64,000 nucleotides of DNA from Actinobacteria bacterium UBA2184 (GCA_002328745.1 DCVQ01000015.1:45747-109746), one strand, 5' to 3'; numbered from the stretch's first letter, positions 1-7,933 are shown. Numbers and translations are program-made. The notes: generated by a model from the letters alone, not told the origin.

Positions 1-7
1 CGCGGCC

Positions 8-373
8 TCAGTACAGGCAGGCGTCGAGTATCGCGAGGACCTCGTCGAGGAGGCTCTCCGGTGCCTGGCCGATCGGCCTGGCGGCGCGCGCCCGGAAGTC
101 GACGGACCTCACCTGCTCGGCCATGACCACGCCGGTCACGCTCGCACCTTCAGGGACCGGTACGTGGAACGGATACGTCCGGCTGGAGTCGGTGACCGGA
201 CAGACCACGCACAGGCCGGTGGCCTGATTGAAGAGGTCGTTGCTGATGACCAGCGCTGGTCTGCGCCCCTGCTGCTCGTGGCCCGATCGCGGATCGAATG
301 AGAGTGTCACCCAATCCCCTTTGCGCGGCACGTAATCGGCCACTACAAGACCTCTCGGCCGGCGGGAGGCCAC
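8..373 (-). CDS. mazF: MazF/PemK-family mRNA interferase toxin
   Basis: The 121-residue protein has the PemK/MazF fold signature: an N-terminal RKGDWVTLSFDP strand, the RRPALVISND segment that carries the family's conserved arginine region, and a central VCPVTDSSRTYPFHVPVP stretch. MazF toxins cleave mRNA at short single-stranded motifs and are held inactive by the cognate antitoxin. Here the gene overlaps the upstream mazE-like frame by 31 nt, the classic coupled layout. It lies on the host side of the attL junction, so it is probably chromosomal rather than element cargo. Length is normal for the family. Target sequence cannot be deduced. Confidence 0.9.
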   Translation of the reverse strand: MASRRPRGLVVADYVPRKGDWVTLSFDPRSGHEQQGRRPALVISNDLFNQATGLCVVCPVTDSSRTYPFHVPVPEGASVTGVVMAEQVRSVDFRARAARPIGQAPESLLDEVLAILDACLY

Positions 374-588
374 TCGACCTCGCCGGGCCGAGAGCCCTCG
401 GGGATCTCGGCCACGAGGTCCTCGAGGGCGAGAGCTCCCCTCACCCGGCGCACTGGTGTTATCACGAGCGAGTCGTCACGACGGACCACGTCGACGCGAT
501 CCCCTACACCAAGGCCTACATCTCTGAGGATCTGGCGGCTCAGACGCAGACCCTGGCTGTTGCCCCACTTCTGGATTCGGGTGATCAA
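343..588 (-). CDS. mazE: MazE-like AbrB-fold antitoxin
   Basis: An 81-residue AbrB/MazE-type protein opening with ITRIQKWGNSQGLRLSRQIL, the swapped-hairpin DNA-binding signature of MazE antitoxins; the C-terminal acidic tail (EDLVAEIPEGSRPGEVEW) is the expected toxin-binding part. I chose the TTG start at 588 because AAGGA lies six bases upstream and it begins directly at the conserved domain; an ATG at 681 would add an unsupported 31-residue leader. It should neutralise the MazF encoded immediately downstream and autoregulate the operon by binding its promoter. Confidence 0.85.
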   Translation of the reverse strand: MITRIQKWGNSQGLRLSRQILRDVGLGVGDRVDVVRRDDSLVITPVRRVRGALALEDLVAEIPEGSRPGEVEWPPAGREVL

Positions 589-770
589 GGCATGTCCTTC
601 TATGCGGATAGCCGAAGTATAGCCCCCTACGATTCGCGCGAGCAACACGCTGATGCCCCCACCGTTAGTCGCCGCCGACATGGCTCACCTCCGGGCACAG
701 CATGCCGGAACGGTCTGAAGCGGAGCTCAGCTGGATCTGAACGGGTGCGGATCTGCCCGGACACGCGAAA

Positions 771-793
771 GGCGGGGACCGAAAGTCCCCGCC
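771..793 (-). terminator. Hairpin downstream of the split tRNA-Arg
   Basis: Perfect 9-bp stem GGCGGGGAC / GTCCCCGCC with a short loop, 15 bp beyond the CCA end of the tRNA 3' half. It is probably the original terminator of the tRNA-Arg(CCU) transcript. Confidence 0.6.
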
Positions 794-807
794 TCGGGCA
801 GATCGTG

Positions 808-852
808 TGGTGCCCCCTGCAGGATTCGAACCTGCGACACCAGGTTTAGGAA
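808..852 (-). pseudogene. 3' half of host tRNA-Arg(CCU), split by element A
   Basis: Read on the minus strand this is the 3' part of a tRNA: anticodon-loop remainder, right anticodon stem ACCTG, variable loop, T-arm GCAGG-TTCGAAT-CCTGC, acceptor strand AGGGGGC, discriminator A and encoded CCA. It has no 5' half next to it. The missing half matches 38338-38375, and an identical copy is at 32859-32896. Joined, they make a standard tRNA with loop TTCCTAA and anticodon CCT, and the acceptor stem GCCCTCT/AGGGGGC pairs with a single U-G wobble. It is no longer transcribed as a complete tRNA. Confidence 0.9.
846..852. other. attL core of element A (TTAGGAA)
   Basis: Seven-base core inside the tRNA anticodon loop. 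Flanks here are CAGGT on the host side and TACTT on the element side. Joining the outer flanks gives attB CAGGT-TTAGGAA-ACCTG; joining the inner flanks (with 32854-32858) gives attP AAGTG-TTAGGAA-TACTT. Both are inverted core-type repeats around a 7-bp overlap, as in lambda-type integrases. Confidence 0.85.
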
Positions 853-880
853 TACTTGTTCTGTGAGGTCTCGCTTGTTC

Positions 881-900
881 AATAACCGCAGGTAGATGAC
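881..900. repeat. 20-bp repeat shared with the right end of element B
   Basis: Perfect 20-bp direct repeat (AATAACCGCAGGTAGATGAC) with 38284-38303. This copy starts 28 bp inside the leftmost att core, and the other ends 34 bp inside the rightmost core. Weaker relatives (CCGCAGGT, CCGCTGGTAGA) flank the middle junction. Confidence 0.7.
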
Positions 901-937
901 TTGTATATGTCGGGACGCTTACCATTAGAGTGCTGAA

Positions 938-966
938 GTGGGCAATCCGTGGGCTACTCGTGGGCA
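938..966 (+). repeat. Three phased GTGGGC repeats, putative arm-type integrase sites of element A
   Basis: GTGGGC occurs at 938, 949 and 960, exactly 11 bp apart, about 90 bp from the left core. Two more copies in the same orientation and phase lie at 32743 and 32754 near the right core. Confidence 0.65.
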
Positions 967-1020
967 GTGGGGCTATCTGAAGAAGGCGACCGCGACTGGT
1001 CGCCCTCACAGTCCGATATG

Positions 1021-1095
1021 TGGTGGCCCCTGCAGGAATCGAACCTGCATTTCGGACTTAGGAGGTCCGCACACTATCCGTTGTGTTAAGAGGCC
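1021..1095 (-). tRNA. tRNA-Arg(CCU), element-borne
   Basis: Complete cloverleaf on the minus strand: acceptor GGCCTCT/AGGGGCC with one T-G wobble, D-stem ACAC/GTGT, anticodon stem CGGAC/GTCCG, loop CTCCTAA with anticodon CCT, T-arm GCAGG-TTCGATT-CCTGC, discriminator A and encoded CCA. It decodes AGG. Its sequence differs clearly from the split host tRNA-Arg(CCU), so it is not a duplication. It lies inside element A between attL and the integrase and has the same anticodon as the gene the element disrupts, so it most likely serves as the replacement. A TAAAAT box lies 35 bp upstream. Confidence 0.93.
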
Positions 1096-1129
1096 TTGTT
1101 CTGCTGACAGGTGCCAACGAACTCTGGTG

Positions 1130-1135
1130 ATTTTA
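1130..1135 (-). promoter_or_regulatory. Possible -10 box (TAAAAT) of the element tRNA-Arg
   Basis: TAAAAT on the minus strand, 35 bp before the tRNA 5' end; no convincing -35 hexamer accompanies it. Confidence 0.35.
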
Positions 1136-1158
1136 GCACCTGAACGGCGTGTTCCCTA

Positions 1159-2667
1159 CTAGACGATAGCGGTCTGTTTGGGCTTGCCAGCGTTCCGCAT
1201 CTTCTTCGCGGCGTCGTCGTGGACGCTATCAATCAGTCCCGAGTAGACCTCGTAAGTGAATGCGACGCTGGCGTGCCCAAGCCAAGCCGACACGCTGTTA
1301 GGGTCAAGCAATAGTTCGCTGAGGCAGATTGATGCGTAGGCGTGGCGCAGGGAATGGAATTTGCCAATCATCTTCTTCTTCGAGAATGGTTCCTCCCACG
1401 GATTCTTCGCCATCTCTTCCAGATAGAGACCCCAGACCTTCTCTTGCATCTCGGTGAACCGACGGTGGAAGTTGCTGCTGCTTCCCCAGTGACCCCACAG
1501 ACCCTTCTTCTCAGTGATTGCGTCGGGAAGTGGGCGAGGGAAGAGCAACTCATCAGGAGCCTTCTCTTTGCGCATCTTCCGCGCCCACTCAGTCAACTGC
1601 TTGTAGACGCCTTCTTCCAAAGGAACTGTGCGGACACTCGCCTTGCTCTTGGGTGTGACGAAGACGCCCTCGGCAATGACTTGCTTCTCGCCATCCTTCT
1701 TCTTGACTTCCTTCTTGATGGTCGCCCAGCCCCACTGGGTGTCTACATTCAGCCGCAACCTGTGGTCAAGCAGGTCATCGCGCTGCAATCCAAGCAACTC
1801 GGATAACCTCAAGCCAGACCAGAGAGCCGTTCCAATCAGGTGATACCAGAAGTCGGCTTCACGACCCCACTCGCCATTTGCCCTCGACTCGGCTTTGAGA
1901 ATGGCGAGCATCTTGTCCAATGCCTCGTGTGAGAGTGGGCAGGTAGTGTCCAGCGAAGGGCGTTCGGGAAGTTTGTTCATCTTGCCGATGCCCGACCTGT
2001 AAGGGTGCTGTTCAGGCTTCAAGTAGTTGTATGCCACCGCGTAGTTGAAGATGTGGCGGATACGCTGGGCGACCTTACGGCAGGTATTACTTGCGTGAGG
2101 TCTCGTTCCATCATTCAGAACCCAGACACGCTCGCCCTTCCGCCAAACCTTTATCAAGAAGGTTCCTGCTGTGTCGTTCTGATAGTCGGTGTTGAACCTA
2201 TGTATCTCGTCTGTGGTGATGCTGCTGAGGGGTCTGTCCTTCCAGAACAGCGGCTTCCCATCTGCGCTTGTCGCATAGATGTAGTTCTTGATGTGGTCGC
2301 ACGCCACCTGATAGTCGGACCTAGTAGAGTCTCTGACACCTAGCGAACGCAAGTAGACATCATCAATGAACTCACCGAGCGGAATATCGCCCTTACTGAC
2401 TGGCGTTCTTGGTGCTGCTGCGGCTTTGCGCTTCGGGTGGTTCTTCGGCAACAGTGAGACGAGTGAGTGTCCCTCGTTGAACAAGACGATGATGCGGGTG
2501 GCTTCCGCCACCGCCTCATCTCTCGTGGGCTTCTGACCGAAGTTCAGCGGTGGCTCATCTGGTGCTGCGGGGTCAGTGATGCGGATATAGAACTTCTTGC
2601 TGCCCTTGGTCTGACGCGCCTCAATACTGATAGCGAATGGTCTTTGATTGCGTGGTGGCAGTTCCAC
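1159..2667 (-). CDS. int: Tyrosine recombinase (integrase of element A)
   Basis: A 502-residue lambda-type integrase. An N-terminal arm-binding-like region (about 1-110) precedes a SAM-like core-binding domain and the C-terminal catalytic domain. Catalytic residues visible are the first Arg in WSGLRLSELLGL, the HxxR box in FHSLRHAYASI, the following His in WLGHASV and the nucleophile Tyr in TYEVYSG. Strands insert between box I and HxxR as usual. It sits about 0.3 kb from attL with only the replacement tRNA and the arm-type repeats between, the standard position for the integrase of the island. It presumably recombines the TTAGGAA core in tRNA-Arg(CCU). Confidence 0.92.
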   Translation of the reverse strand: MELPPRNQRPFAISIEARQTKGSKKFYIRITDPAAPDEPPLNFGQKPTRDEAVAEATRIIVLFNEGHSLVSLLPKNHPKRKAAAAPRTPVSKGDIPLGEFIDDVYLRSLGVRDSTRSDYQVACDHIKNYIYATSADGKPLFWKDRPLSSITTDEIHRFNTDYQNDTAGTFLIKVWRKGERVWVLNDGTRPHASNTCRKVAQRIRHIFNYAVAYNYLKPEQHPYRSGIGKMNKLPERPSLDTTCPLSHEALDKMLAILKAESRANGEWGREADFWYHLIGTALWSGLRLSELLGLQRDDLLDHRLRLNVDTQWGWATIKKEVKKKDGEKQVIAEGVFVTPKSKASVRTVPLEEGVYKQLTEWARKMRKEKAPDELLFPRPLPDAITEKKGLWGHWGSSSNFHRRFTEMQEKVWGLYLEEMAKNPWEEPFSKKKMIGKFHSLRHAYASICLSELLLDPNSVSAWLGHASVAFTYEVYSGLIDSVHDDAAKKMRNAGKPKQTAIV

Positions 2668-2731
2668 TGGGTTCCCCTAGAGAACAAGTATTACTCGGCT
2701 TGTGGCTCCATCATACGACGTGACAAACAAG

Positions 2732-2762
2732 AAGACCCCCACCACTTCTGGGCAGGGGTCTT
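2732..2762 (-). terminator. Terminator hairpin behind the 2793-3683 gene pair
   Basis: Stem AAGACCCC / GGGGTCTT with a 15-nt loop between the end of the small gene at 2793 and the integrase start. Confidence 0.6.
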
Positions 2763-2792
2763 CAGTGTTCTTGCGTTTGGTGAGTGGGGGTA

Positions 2793-3071
2793 CTAGCCCT
2801 CGTTCATATCGTCTATACGAACGAGCCAGATGGTGTTCTCAGTGGTGTACCGAGTGACCTCAACGACCTTCTCCACGCCCAATGACTTGACCGCATTGCG
2901 CAATCCCATGTACTGAGAGTTGAGTTTGGTGGGCACGTTCTCAACCGCTGCCTCGGGTCTACCACTATCAATGAAGTCCTTGATGAGTCGTACATACACC
3001 GACGACCGCGAACGGGTACGGGGTGGACGAGTGCGCTCAAAATTCAGCGACGGCTGGCTCTCTTCTGCCAT
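2793..3071 (-). CDS. Small element protein, paralogue of the 20422 and 22955 products
   Basis: A 92-residue protein of unknown function. After a basic, Arg-rich N-terminus (TRPPRTRSRSS) it has a compact domain: YVRLIKDFIDSG, then GLRNAVKSLGVEKVVEVTR, ending in IWLVRIDD. The same order (a Y/I..LL.EF helix, a helix ending A...LG(V/L), a strand VEV, then WLV or FLAR) recurs in the proteins at 20422-20706 and 22955-23194, so the element encodes at least three copies. The pattern is compatible with a small winged-helix-like fold, but no DNA-binding motif is certain. It lies 15 bp downstream of the 3087-3683 gene in one transcription unit. Confidence 0.7.
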   Translation of the reverse strand: MAEESQPSLNFERTRPPRTRSRSSVYVRLIKDFIDSGRPEAAVENVPTKLNSQYMGLRNAVKSLGVEKVVEVTRYTTENTIWLVRIDDMNEG

Positions 3072-3086
3072 CAGTAGTGCCTCCTC

Positions 3087-3683
3087 TTAGTCCAGACCAC
3101 ACTTGCGGACGACTGCCTGACCGTTCTGAACAGGTGTGACCATCGCAACACCCAGCGTTCCTGCGCGATACGCAATCAACTCAAGGTCGTACAAGACATC
3201 TTCTGCCCGCACGATACGAGGGTCCGTGGTCACTACAACCCTGACCTTCTTCTCGGTGCCATTGGACAACCGTACAGTGAGCCTATTGTTGCGCTCATCA
3301 ATAATCGCATCGGGGTAACTGTCCGCGATAGCGATGATTGCTTTGGCGATTAGGTTTGCGTCCTCTGATACAGGGCACGGCTCATGTTCGCCCTCGTCGG
3401 TGACTGTCAAAGCGTGACCGTCACTATTGAACGCCCACCGATTACAGCGATTATCACCAAGCGAGTGCCAACAAATACCCTTGATGGCTCTGGTATTCGG
3501 TTCAAACGTACCGTCATTGTGTTGGTCGTAGTCAACGCTACTGACGGCGACGAATACCTCACCGATGCCAAGGTTCTCTGCAACGATACTTGCTAGCGCA
3601 TCAGTATCAACGGTAATAACACCGTCACCGTCAATCGGTGCGATGTCGTCAAGTTGTTCTGATGTAAGCCTAATCAGCATCAA
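3087..3683 (-). CDS. Hypothetical protein
   Basis: A 198-residue protein I do not recognise. It starts MMLIRLTSEQLDDIAP and contains two cysteines in IKGICWHSLGDNRCNRW and another in HEPCPVSED, which could bind metal. A helical middle (LIAKAIIAIADSYPDAII) is followed by a beta-rich LTVRLSNGTEKKVRVVV segment and a C-terminal helix. It is the first gene of a two-gene minus-strand unit with the small protein at 2793. It runs divergently from the methyltransferase cassette, so the roughly 190-bp gap to 3871 must hold promoters for both sides. Confidence 0.6.
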   Translation of the reverse strand: MMLIRLTSEQLDDIAPIDGDGVITVDTDALASIVAENLGIGEVFVAVSSVDYDQHNDGTFEPNTRAIKGICWHSLGDNRCNRWAFNSDGHALTVTDEGEHEPCPVSEDANLIAKAIIAIADSYPDAIIDERNNRLTVRLSNGTEKKVRVVVTTDPRIVRAEDVLYDLELIAYRAGTLGVAMVTPVQNGQAVVRKCGLD

Positions 3684-3870
3684 TAATCACCAGAACAGTG
3701 TACCGCAAGATACTGACTTAGCGTTCAATGTCAGTCCACGTTGTTAGGCTCTTCACCGTCTCGCAGAGTCCCGTAGCGTCCCAAATAGTCCTACCTAGTT
3801 CGCTGGCGTCCGCGCTATACTGCGAACAGAAGTTCGCGTCAAGTCGCCTAATCGCAGCAAGGGGGTCAGT

Positions 3871-5073
3871 GTGTCGGCATCGCCAGTCAAAGCAGACACA
3901 GACTTCAAGGCGGCAGAGTTCTTTGCGGGTATTGGTCTCGTGGGCAGCGCCCTTGAAGCCGAGCATGTCAAGGTTGTCTACGCCAACGACATCTCCCCAA
4001 TCAAGCAAAGACTATTCGCGGCGAACTTCTCAGAAGAGGTCTTCCACCTCGGGGACATTCGTGAAGTCAAAGGGTCTGACATTCCCGATATTGACCTCGC
4101 TACCGCCTCATTCCCCTGTACTGATTTGTCTCTTGCTGGCAACCGCGCAGGACTCAAAGGTGAGCAGAGCGGCATGTTCTGGCAGTTCGCTCGCATCCTT
4201 GAAGAGATGGGTGACAGGAAGCCTCGCGCAGTTCTCTTAGAGAACGTGGTTGGCTTCTTCTCTTCCAACGGTGGAGAAGACCTCATCGCCGCGTTCAAGC
4301 GTCTAAATCAACTCGGCTACTACTGTGACTTGATATTCGTCGACGCCAAATGGTTCCTGCCGCAGAGCCGCCCCAGAGTATTCATCGTCGGGTCCCTGTC
4401 ACCTCTCTCTGGCGACCACAAGTGCAAGGGCGGAAGTCCCCTGCGACCTGACTGGTTTTGTGACTTCTCTGCTCGTCACAAAGACGAACTGAAGACCCAG
4501 ACACTCGCTTTGACCACCCCCAGCAAGAAGGTCAAGTCACTCAGCGAGTATGTTGAACGGTTTGATGCTGATGACTTGCGCTGGTGGGACGAGAAGCGCA
4601 CGAAGGCGTTCTTGGACAGCCTCAGCGACATAAATAGTAACCGTGTGGAACGGCTGAAGAAGTCAAAGAGTCTGACTTGGCGCACGGCATATCGTAGGAC
4701 TCGTAACGGTACCCCTGTCTGGGAAGTCAGAGAGGACGCCGTATCTGGTTGCCTTCGAACTGCGCGTGGGGGTTCTAGCAAGCAAGCCGTTGTTGAGGCT
4801 GGCAAGGGCGAGGTTCGCGTGCGCTGGATGACCGCCCGAGAGTATGCCCGCTTGCAGGGTGCGCCGAAGTTCAACATTGATGAGGTGTCCGAGAGCCAAG
4901 CCATGTTCGGCTTCGGCGATGCGGTTTGTGTTCCCGCTGTTCGCTATATCGTTCATGATTACCTCGTGCCGCTTTTGAGAGGCGACATCACCGAGCCACC
5001 CAAGACGGTGAGGAATCCAGAGAATGAAGTCGAACAAACTCACCGACACATTGCCGTGCCAGCATGTGCTTAA
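3871..5073 (+). CDS. DNA (cytosine-5) methyltransferase
   Basis: A 400-residue C5-MTase with the canonical motif order: motif I EFFAGIGLVGSAL, motif IV FPCTDLSLAG with the catalytic Cys, motif VI LLENVVGF, motif VIII QSRPRVFIVG, a target-recognition region (about 200-300), motif IX MTAREYARLQGAP and motif X MFGFGDAVCVPAV. It transfers methyl from SAM to a cytosine in the element's recognition site. The GTG start at 3871 has a strong purine-rich site (AAGGGGG) upstream. Its last 50 nt overlap the next gene, so the methylase and the probable cognate nuclease are translationally coupled. The specificity cannot be read from sequence alone. Confidence 0.95.
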   Translation: MSASPVKADTDFKAAEFFAGIGLVGSALEAEHVKVVYANDISPIKQRLFAANFSEEVFHLGDIREVKGSDIPDIDLATASFPCTDLSLAGNRAGLKGEQSGMFWQFARILEEMGDRKPRAVLLENVVGFFSSNGGEDLIAAFKRLNQLGYYCDLIFVDAKWFLPQSRPRVFIVGSLSPLSGDHKCKGGSPLRPDWFCDFSARHKDELKTQTLALTTPSKKVKSLSEYVERFDADDLRWWDEKRTKAFLDSLSDINSNRVERLKKSKSLTWRTAYRRTRNGTPVWEVREDAVSGCLRTARGGSSKQAVVEAGKGEVRVRWMTAREYARLQGAPKFNIDEVSESQAMFGFGDAVCVPAVRYIVHDYLVPLLRGDITEPPKTVRNPENEVEQTHRHIAVPACA

Positions 5074-5959
5074 AGCGTCAGAAGTAGATGCGGCGAAGCG
5101 TCTGCTAAAGAAGATGCCGCTTCTGGCTCCGCAAGAACTTGCCAACGCTGGCATTGACGCGGCTGACTGGCCGATGCTTCTTCGTGCCGCAATCGAGTCC
5201 CTTCGTGGAACAGCGGCGGCGGACGGAAGTGCAAAGCGGAAGTTCATCGAGACGATTCTGAACTACGGTAAGGCGCAGGGCGTCTTCAAGGACTGGTCAT
5301 TCATCGGTGACAAGAGCCGACAGGACTACAGAGTCACACTTGCCGACGGAACTGATGTGGGAATCGAAGCCAAGGGATGTCCTGACGGCAACAACAGCAC
5401 AATTTGGGACAAACCACCTTGGGCTGATGAGTTCATTATCTGGTTCTTGTGCCCTGAGTCGCTCGCGCATCCGCCAGGTAAGGGTCTTTGGTCAGGCATC
5501 GCAACTCGCCTGATGCCGACAATGGTTGCCGAGCAGCGGTCGGTGGACGCGGTCATGTTCTTTGATGGTCGCTGTGGCAGCGCGAGACGGCCGTGTGCCA
5601 AGACATATGGCGTCAAAGGTAGTCTTCGGAAGTCGGCAACCGTTATTGATGGTCAGACGGGCAAGGAAGATATGCTTCCGCCTCCGTGTATCTACCTGAT
5701 GCCCAAGTCATATCCGAGCGTGCCGCACAACCTGAAGCCACCAGTTCACACGCTGAAGCAGTCGCACTTCTCGCGGGCGATGCTGACGCTATTTAATGTG
5801 CCCGAGTCCGAACAGAGCAAGTTCGTCCACGAAGCCAGTGTTGTTGCTGAGGGTACTTCTGACGGCATCAGTATTCAGGTATCGGTGACATCTCGCTGCT
5901 GGGCTGATGGCGAATCGCGCACCTATACGGGCAAGAAGAAGACCGTCAAACGAGGCTAA
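5024..5959 (+). CDS. Probable type II restriction endonuclease, partner of the C5-methyltransferase
   Basis: A 311-residue protein without a family signature I can name. It lies between a C5-methylase and a Vsr gene, the usual restriction-gene position. Residues about 85-125 contain YRVTLADGTDVGIEAKG, a plausible PD-(D/E)XK core in which Asp and E-A-K could chelate metal. A basic C-terminus (TYTGKKKTVKRG) could contact DNA. The gene begins 50 nt inside the methylase. The functional call rests on context plus this motif. An alternative is a non-nuclease accessory protein. Confidence 0.7.
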   Translation: MKSNKLTDTLPCQHVLKASEVDAAKRLLKKMPLLAPQELANAGIDAADWPMLLRAAIESLRGTAAADGSAKRKFIETILNYGKAQGVFKDWSFIGDKSRQDYRVTLADGTDVGIEAKGCPDGNNSTIWDKPPWADEFIIWFLCPESLAHPPGKGLWSGIATRLMPTMVAEQRSVDAVMFFDGRCGSARRPCAKTYGVKGSLRKSATVIDGQTGKEDMLPPPCIYLMPKSYPSVPHNLKPPVHTLKQSHFSRAMLTLFNVPESEQSKFVHEASVVAEGTSDGISIQVSVTSRCWADGESRTYTGKKKTVKRG

Positions 5960-5961
5960 CG

Positions 5962-6366
5962 ATGCCTGACACCTACGATGCTAATACTCGTAGCCGTGTC
6001 ATGCGTGCGGTCAAAGGCAAGAACACATCACCCGAACTGCTACTTCGGAAGGCCCTTCGTGCCCACGGTGTGACAGGGTATCGCCTTCATCGCAAGGACA
6101 TCGCAGGCAAACCTGACCTTGCCTTCATCGGCAAGAAGGTCGCAGTCTTCGTTGATGGTGCCTGGTGGCACGGACACCCTGACAAGTGGTGGTTAGGTAG
6201 GTCTGGCGACTACTGGGACGCCAAGATACAAGGCAACATCAATAGAGACCGAGCAGTTGACGCCACCCTCGCTGAACAGGGTTGGACGGTCATTCGGTTG
6301 TGGGACTTTGAGATAACGAAGAACCCAGAAGAAGCGGCGAAGCGAGTGATTGAGGCGGTGCGCTGA
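5962..6366 (+). CDS. vsr: Very short patch repair endonuclease Vsr
   Basis: A 134-residue Vsr homologue: N-terminal RSRVMRAVKGKNTSPELLLR, then YRLHRKDIAGKPDLAF with the catalytic Asp, VAVFVDGAWWHGHP with the zinc/active-site His region, and WTVIRLWDFEI near the end. Vsr nicks DNA 5' of the T in T:G mismatches created when 5-methylcytosine deaminates, protecting the sites of the neighbouring methylase. It follows the nuclease gene by two bases and its stop overlaps the next start (TGATG), completing a tight four-gene cassette. Confidence 0.95.
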   Translation: MPDTYDANTRSRVMRAVKGKNTSPELLLRKALRAHGVTGYRLHRKDIAGKPDLAFIGKKVAVFVDGAWWHGHPDKWWLGRSGDYWDAKIQGNINRDRAVDATLAEQGWTVIRLWDFEITKNPEEAAKRVIEAVR

Positions 6367-6689
6367 TGCTTGACGAGCGCAAGTTGCAGGCGTTGAGAGA
6401 ACTACTTGACCCCGAGGTAGTAGCGGCATGGCTCGATGAAGTGGAGTCCTGCCGAACACACAAGGCAGTTCCACGGAAGCAAGAAGAAGTAAGACTACTC
6501 ACCACCAAGGAGGTCAGTGAGAAGTTGCAAGTGAGCCTGAGCGCGGTCTACGAACTAGCGCATCGTCAGGACATTCCCACGGTCCGAATCGGCAGGAACT
6601 TCCGCTTCTCGTCCGCGATGGTTGACGAGTGGATTGAGTCAGGTGGAATCCCGCCGATACCTGCTCGTTCAAGAAGGCGGAATCTCTAG
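6366..6689 (+). CDS. Excisionase-type HTH protein at the end of the R-M cassette
   Basis: A 107-residue protein with an N-terminal helical extension (LDERKLQALRELLDPEVVAAWLDEV) and a C-terminal MerR/excisionase-like winged helix: LLTTKEVSEKLQVSLSAVYE, then IPTVRIGRNFRFSSAMVDEW. That fold serves as recombination directionality factor or small regulator. Overlap of its start with the vsr stop suggests cotranscription with the methylase cassette, so control of the R-M genes is as likely as a role in element excision. It converges with the next gene, the two frames overlapping by four bases. Confidence 0.8.
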   Translation: MLDERKLQALRELLDPEVVAAWLDEVESCRTHKAVPRKQEEVRLLTTKEVSEKLQVSLSAVYELAHRQDIPTVRIGRNFRFSSAMVDEWIESGGIPPIPARSRRRNL

Positions 6690-7933
6690 GCGACCGCAGA
6701 GGCACTCTCAGCAGGTGCATGTACCGATGGCTTGAATGGCTCAACGGATACGCTCTTGTCCTCTGTCCCAAGAGCAACAAGTGTCCACTTCTTGTCTTTG
6801 AAGCACTTGTTCTCAAAGTCCCACTTGCGCCATAGACCCTGCTCCGCCTTACCGAGCATCCCGACCAATGAGATGTCGTCATGAGTGGCAAAGGCTATCC
6901 GACCGAACATCTCGGTGTAGTCCACGAAGGACATTCCGATGACATTTGCTAGTGCCTCTCTTACGGCTGGCTCAATCGTCTGCCTCATGCGCTCATCGCT
7001 ACTGCTGGTCAGCAGAAGATAAGGTGATGTCTCGTAGTTCTGACTGATTACATACAGTAGGTAGTTCTCAACCTTGGTTCTGATGGCGGCACGGGTGTTT
7101 GATGTCGTGTCATGTTCAACCCAAGCCCTTAATGAACGCTTGTTCGTGCCTGTGCTGTTCGCCATAAGGTAGGCGAGAGAGAGTTCCAAGTCGGGCTTGA
7201 AGTAGCGCAGGTTCTCACCATGCTTGAACTTGATGACGACCTCGCTCCACAACTCATTGATGAGGCAACTGGTTGTCAGCCCTTTGTATGAGTTCTCACA
7301 GGTCGCCGAGGTGCCAGCAATCGTGAGGGCTATCAAGTCGCCAACCTGACGCTCGTGCAGCCATGCGGGTATAGCCACCGCCGACTTCTGGGGCGGTATC
7401 TGAATATCCCCCGCGAGCAACTTCTTGCCGTTCTGTTTGGCGAGAAGAGTCATAGCCTTCGCGCCCTTACGAGTGAGCGCGATGAATGGCGACAAGCCCT
7501 CGTCATACATCTGAGTCTTGATACGCACGTTCACGGCGGAAGGGGTCATCGTTCTGAACCCACCGTTGTCAATCGCAAAAGCCAGTTTGCTCTTTGCGGA
7601 AGTCCCCGTGTTCAGTCCACCGACAGCCTTCTTGATGTCGAAGGTGATACCGAACTGCTCCTCAAGCGACTGGATAAGACCATCAGCACAGCCGTTCGCA
7701 ATAGTCAGATAGATGGCAAATAGGTCTGCTCTGGTGAGCAGTTTGTAGCGCCCGAGAAGACAAGCGGTGAACCGCGAGAAGTCGTCAGGTAGAACCTTCT
7801 CGGCTTGCTTGAGGTTCATGCGCAACTTGTCTGACGACCCGAGGGAATGCGCTCTCGCGCTTCTCACGCCGAGGTTTATGCCAGAGAGGATAGAGTCAGG
7901 AATGACCCCTACAGGAATGTTATCTAGTGCCAT
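6686..7933 (-). CDS. Hypothetical protein, adjoining a perfect operator-like palindrome
   Basis: A 415-residue protein I do not recognise. The N-terminal third is helical (FTACLLGRYKLLTRADLFAI) and a segment LTRKGAKAMTLLAKQNGKKL looks like part of a winged helix. The middle has the pair of cysteines TCENSYKGLTTSCL. No nuclease or ATPase motif is evident. The gene is convergent with the R-M cassette. Upstream of its ATG lies a perfect 20-bp palindrome (8011-8030), so its expression is probably controlled by a dimeric repressor, perhaps itself. A restriction subunit or antirestriction role would be guesswork. Confidence 0.6.
   Translation of the reverse strand: MALDNIPVGVIPDSILSGINLGVRSARAHSLGSSDKLRMNLKQAEKVLPDDFSRFTACLLGRYKLLTRADLFAIYLTIANGCADGLIQSLEEQFGITFDIKKAVGGLNTGTSAKSKLAFAIDNGGFRTMTPSAVNVRIKTQMYDEGLSPFIALTRKGAKAMTLLAKQNGKKLLAGDIQIPPQKSAVAIPAWLHERQVGDLIALTIAGTSATCENSYKGLTTSCLINELWSEVVIKFKHGENLRYFKPDLELSLAYLMANSTGTNKRSLRAWVEHDTTSNTRAAIRTKVENYLLYVISQNYETSPYLLLTSSSDERMRQTIEPAVREALANVIGMSFVDYTEMFGRIAFATHDDISLVGMLGKAEQGLWRKWDFENKCFKDKKWTLVALGTEDKSVSVEPFKPSVHAPAESASAVA

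Noticed and set aside
298..849. 183-codon plus frame across mazEF and the tRNA half
   Set aside because: Opposite to well-supported mazE/mazF and running into a tRNA; no domain.
3718..4008. 96-codon minus frame overlapping the start of the C5-methyltransferase gene
   Set aside because: Most of it lies opposite the certain methylase gene; no motif or ribosome site.
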